A DNA stretch of 64,000 bases from Longispora fulva (lineage in GTDB: Bacteria; Actinomycetota; Actinomycetes; Mycobacteriales; Micromonosporaceae): NCBI RefSeq assembly GCF_015751905.1, contig NZ_JADOUF010000001.1:5766001-5830000 (forward strand). Reading direction: 5' to 3'. This document shows positions 61,100 to 64,000 of the stretch, in pieces (position 1 is the stretch's first letter; each line of letters opens with the position of its first letter). A program made the position numbers and the translations under genes. The notes under the pieces are model-generated. The model saw only the letters and a list, made by a program, of their open reading frames with translations, searched no databases and was not told where the DNA came from.

Positions 61100-61170
61100 G
61101 TCGGACCCGCGCCGCAGGGTGAGGGGTCGGACCGGCGCTGCCGGGTGAGGGACCACTCGTAACCGTCTGA
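61100..61170 (+). repeat. Imperfect 26-bp tandem repeat and dispersed repeat, copy B
   Basis: Units at 61100-61125 and 61126-61151 both begin GTCGGACC and end GGGTGAGGG. The second leads into GCCGGGTGAGGGACC (61140-61154) and CGTAACCGTCTGA (61158-61170), shared with the copy after the second XRE gene. The rest of the gap to 61286 holds a GGGTTTGT direct repeat (61174-61189) and no gene. Confidence 0.6.
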
Positions 61171-61285
61171 TCTGGGTTTGTGGGTTTGTGGCCCGGGTCG
61201 TTGTGCCTGGGGCAGGGCCCGGTGCGGGACCGGGGCGGTTCGGGCGCAGGCCCCGGGGCGTGCCCCGCCCGGCTAGTCTCGGGGC

Positions 61286-63385
61286 GTGACCGAAGCCCTG
61301 ACGTTGACCGCCAGCCTGCGCCCCGCAGCCCTCGACGCCCGGCGCGGCATCGTCCGGCTGCACGCGGAGGTCCTCACGGCCCTGGGCCTGCGCCCGGGCG
61401 ACCCGGTCCGCCTCGTCGGCCGGCGGGAGACGGCGGGCATCGCCGCGCTCGCCGAGCCCGACGCCGCCCGGGGCCTGCTGCACGCCGACGACCTGACGCT
61501 CGGCAACCTCGGCGCGCGCGACGGTTCCTCGGTGACGGTGTCCGCGCTGCCCGTCGAGGCCGCGCGGCGGATCACGGTCGCCGGCCAGCCGGAGATCATG
61601 GCCTCGGTCAGCCCGGAGATGCTCCGCCTGGCGCTGCTCGGCAAGGTCATCACCGTCGAGGACAACGTGTCGCTGCTGCCGCACGACATGGCGTCCGGCG
61701 CGCGGCAGAGCCTGGCCAACCGGGTCGGGCTCGCGTGGACCACGGTGCTGCTGACCGCCACGGGCATCGAGCCGGGGCCGACCGGGCTGGTCACGATGGA
61801 CACCGTCGTCGGCTGGCGGGACGGGCACGCCACCCACTCGCCGTCCGCGCCGGAACCTGCCGGACCCGCCGCGGAGGAGATCGAACTCGCCGGGCTGCGC
61901 GGCCAGGCCCAGCAGCTGACCGAGCTGCTCGACCTGGGCCTGCACCACCGGGAGGTGCTCGACTCGCTCGGTACCGACGTGTCCCTCGGCGTGCTGATCA
62001 CCGGCCCAGCGGGCTCCGGGAAGTCCACTCTGGTCAAAGCCGTCGCGCACTCGCTGCACGCCCGGGTCGACACGTTGTGGGGCCCCGAACTCGCCGCGAT
62101 GCCCCCGAACGACGCCCTCACGGCGCTCCGCCGGTCCGACGGCATTCTGCTGGTGTCCGATGTGGACGCGTTGTCGGGCGGGCTGGCCACGGCGTTCCGG
62201 TCCCTGATCGCCGACCGGGTCGGACGCGGCCGGGCCGTCGTGTGCACCACGAGCCGCCCCGAGGACCTCGAACCGGGGCTGCGCGGGCCGGGCCTGCTCG
62301 AACACGAGATCTCCGTGCCGCTCCCCGACGCCGTCGGCCGGCGCGAGCTGCTCGAGGTGCTCACCCGGGGCGTCGCCCTCGCCGGCGACGTGACCCTGGA
62401 CGACATCGCGGGCCGCACCCCCGGCTTCGTCGCCGCCGACCTGAGCGCGCTGACCCGGGAGGCCGGCGTCCGCGCGGCGCTACGGGTCCGGGGCGGGGCC
62501 GCGCCCAACGTCACCCAGGCCGACTTCGACGCGGCCCTCGAGGTGGTCCGGCCCAGCTCCATGGGCCAGTCGACCCTCGACCTCGGCCGGATCACCCTCG
62601 ACGAGGTCGGCGACATGGCCGACGTCAAGCAGGTGCTGACGGAGAGCGTGCTGTGGCCGCTGACGTACCCGGACACGTTCGCCCGGCTCGGGGTCGACGC
62701 GCCCCGGGGCGTGCTGCTGTACGGGCCGCCCGGCTGCGGGAAGACGTTCCTGGTGAAGGCGATCGCCGGTACCGGGAAGGCCAATGTGCTGTCCGTCAAG
62801 GGCGCCGAGCTGCTGAACAAGTGGGTCGGCGAGAGCGAACGCGGGGTCCGCGAACTGTTCCGCCGGGCCCGCGACGCCGCCCCCACCCTGATCTTCCTCG
62901 ACGAGGTCGACGCGCTCGCCCCGCAGCGGGGCCAGTCCACCGACGGCGGCACCACCGACCGGGTGGTCGCGGCGCTGCTCACCGAACTCGACGGCGTCGA
63001 GTCCCTGCGCAACGTGGTCGTGATCGGCGCGACCAACCGCCCGGACCTGATCGACCCGGCCCTGCTCCGCCCCGGCCGTCTCGAACGCCTCGTCTACGTC
63101 CCGCCGCCGGACGCCACGGCCCGGGAGGCGATCCTGCGCGCGTCCGCCCGCAACGTGCCGCTGGCCGACGACGTGGACCTCGCCGCGCTGGCGGAGGAGC
63201 TCGACGGGTTCTCGTCGGCGGACTGTGCCGCGCTGCTCCGGGAGGCCGCACTCGCGGCGATGCGGGAGTCCCTGGACGCGGCGACCGTGACGGCCGGGCA
63301 TGTGGCGACGGCCCGGACGCGGGTGCGGCCGTCGTTGGATCCGGCACAGGTGGCGGCCCTGGCGGCCTACGCGGCGAGCCGCTAG
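61286..63385 (+). CDS. CDC48/VCP-like double AAA+ ATPase
   Basis: A 699-residue protein of the type II AAA+ class (GTG start). The N domain (about 1-190) resembles the CDC48 double-psi barrel (LRPGDPVRLVGRRETAGIA). D1 has Walker A GPAGSGKST (240-248), but its Walker B reads ILLVSDVDAL, with Val where Glu is expected, so D1 likely binds but hydrolyses ATP poorly. D2 has GPPGCGKTF (480-488), FLDEVDAL (537-544) and ATNRPDLIDPALLRPGR. These ATPases unfold or extract proteins. It stands alone after a 190-base gap. Confidence 0.9.
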   Translation: MTEALTLTASLRPAALDARRGIVRLHAEVLTALGLRPGDPVRLVGRRETAGIAALAEPDAARGLLHADDLTLGNLGARDGSSVTVSALPVEAARRITVAGQPEIMASVSPEMLRLALLGKVITVEDNVSLLPHDMASGARQSLANRVGLAWTTVLLTATGIEPGPTGLVTMDTVVGWRDGHATHSPSAPEPAGPAAEEIELAGLRGQAQQLTELLDLGLHHREVLDSLGTDVSLGVLITGPAGSGKSTLVKAVAHSLHARVDTLWGPELAAMPPNDALTALRRSDGILLVSDVDALSGGLATAFRSLIADRVGRGRAVVCTTSRPEDLEPGLRGPGLLEHEISVPLPDAVGRRELLEVLTRGVALAGDVTLDDIAGRTPGFVAADLSALTREAGVRAALRVRGGAAPNVTQADFDAALEVVRPSSMGQSTLDLGRITLDEVGDMADVKQVLTESVLWPLTYPDTFARLGVDAPRGVLLYGPPGCGKTFLVKAIAGTGKANVLSVKGAELLNKWVGESERGVRELFRRARDAAPTLIFLDEVDALAPQRGQSTDGGTTDRVVAALLTELDGVESLRNVVVIGATNRPDLIDPALLRPGRLERLVYVPPPDATAREAILRASARNVPLADDVDLAALAEELDGFSSADCAALLREAALAAMRESLDAATVTAGHVATARTRVRPSLDPAQVAALAAYAASR

Positions 63386-63581
63386 CCGGCGGGTAGCGGG
63401 GCGGTGGGGCCGGGCGGCGGGGCGGCCGAAGAACCAGATCAAACCCATCATCCGATGACGGAGGAGTGTCCCCGCCATCCATCGGCCGGAGCCTCGCGGC
63501 TGACCGGCACCACCCGGCGATCGGCACCCCACCGACGGGGTCGGCCACCGGGCCTCTCCAGGTGCGGTGGCCGGGCAGTCC

Positions 63582-63845
63582 CTACCCCCGCGACCGACGC
63601 CGCGTGTCCCGGATCCGGCGCAGCCGCCCGACCAGGACCGGGTCGTGCACCAGGGCCGCCGGATTGTCGAGCAGCTCGTTGATCAACTGGTAGTACCGCG
63701 TCCCGGACAGGTCGAGCTGGTCGCGGATCGCCTGCTCCTTGGCTCCGGGGAACCGCCACCACTGGCGCTCGAAGTCGAGCAGCTCGCGCTCCCGGACGCT
63801 GAGCTCGGGCAGTTTCGCCTCGGGGCTGTGCGACGGAATGACCAT
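63582..63845 (-). CDS. DUF3263 protein
   Basis: An 87-residue helical protein from ATG 63845. It matches the actinobacterial DUF3263 family: LSVRERELLDFERQWWRFPG, then AIRDQLDLSGTRYYQLINEL and DPAALVHDPVLVGRLRRI. The helix-turn-helix-like middle suggests DNA binding, but function is unknown. TAGGGT just upstream suggests a leaderless start. The 196 bases between its end and the CDC48-like gene contain no gene or clear terminator. Confidence 0.9.
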   Translation of the reverse strand: MVIPSHSPEAKLPELSVRERELLDFERQWWRFPGAKEQAIRDQLDLSGTRYYQLINELLDNPAALVHDPVLVGRLRRIRDTRRRSRG

Positions 63846-63895
63846 CCCCCGACCCTAGCGAAGCCCCCGCCGCGAACGAAAGGCCAGTTTTTGCC

Positions 63896-63914
63896 ATCCA
63901 CAGGGTTATCCACA
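63896..63914 (+). other. Pair of DnaA-box-like motifs
   Basis: TTATCCACA (63906-63914) matches the DnaA box TTATNCACA exactly, and a second CATCCACA lies just before it, both within ATCCACAGG direct repeats 12 bases apart. They lie about 50 bases upstream of the DUF3263 start. A single pair is far too few for a replication origin; transcriptional control by DnaA is possible. A TTGGAGG sequence at the window's end suggests a plus-strand gene starting just beyond it. Confidence 0.35.
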
Positions 63915-64000
63915 GGCCAACGGCGGATCGGCATTGATGTCCACCGACGTTCGGTTGCATGACAGACCCTTTTAGGACATGGATCACTATCTATTGGAGG

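Noticed and set aside
59564..62305. A 913-codon open frame on the minus strand across the amidohydrolase and the CDC48-like gene
   Set aside because: It is antisense to two genes with clear motifs and has no recognisable domain, only His/Arg/Gly-rich sequence.
63386..63581. A gene in the gap before DUF3263
   Set aside because: All frames are short, low-complexity shadows without ribosome-binding sites; nothing recognisable.
63896..63914. Replication origin
   Set aside because: Only two box-like motifs and no dnaA, dnaN or AT-rich unwinding region are present.

Overview
The window is a stretch of very GC-rich actinobacterial chromosome. Third codon positions are almost all G or C, GTG starts are frequent, and convergent genes are often separated by long GC hairpins with little or no U tract. 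Lineage markers point to a filamentous actinomycete, most likely of the Micromonosporaceae: DUF3027, DUF3263, DUF2530, DUF2690, XRE regulators with a DUF5753 sensor region paired with DUF397, the mycobacterial-type XPB helicase with its helicase-associated partner, a stand-alone groEL under CIRCE control, and menaquinone synthesis by the futalosine route. I see no tRNA, rRNA, CRISPR array, insertion sequence or prophage. It reads as ordinary chromosome with several unusual accessory proteins and RNA elements.

Layout. 1-3.3 kb: 3' part of a secreted PNGase A-like amidase, small membrane proteins and a lipoprotein. 3.3-9.3 kb: conserved housekeeping block with a sacsin-like ATPase, DUF3027, mqnB-mqnD, an extended cold-shock protein, a HAD phosphatase and a small orphan gene. 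9.4-14.7 kb: envelope block (L,D-transpeptidase, DUF2690 protein, 986-residue secreted lysozyme-like protein). 14.8-21.7 kb: XPB helicase and partner, paired lipoproteins, GlcD-type oxidoreductase. 21.9-26 kb: glpD and a membrane-embedded subtilase. 26-31.6 kb: a tightly coupled operon for a MacAB-like exporter and a two-component system. 31.6-36.1 kb: sugar porter, dipeptidase, CutC, PadR with a membrane protein. 36.2-40 kb: groEL with two CIRCE elements, a LysR gene with a nested palindrome, a cold-shock gene. 40.2-46.4 kb: APH-like kinase, GNAT, PadR/HAAS pair, ArsR/metallo-beta-lactamase pair, PaaN-type dehydrogenase. 46.4-50.9 kb: SH3 protein, two paralogous double-GNAT proteins, a predicted structured RNA, thrC with an S-box riboswitch. 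51-53.6 kb: XRE/DUF397 regulators. 53.6-59.5 kb: PadR, a secreted protease pair, and an ABC system whose ATPase is fused to an extracellular hydrolase. 59.6-64 kb: amidohydrolase, CDC48-like ATPase, DUF3263.

The most interesting signals are RNA-level and architectural. A SAM-I (S-box) riboswitch precedes threonine synthase and its P1 stem runs into the Shine-Dalgarno sequence. Downstream of thrC lies an unassigned, multi-branched RNA candidate ending in a terminator, with a perfect CRP-type palindrome at the thrC stop codon. Tandem CIRCE elements sit on the groEL promoter. Several regulators (two PadR, one LysR, one ArsR) carry clear palindromes or repeats at their own start. A hydrolase-TM-ABC ATPase fusion and a polytopic membrane subtilase are the strongest candidates for poorly described protein systems.
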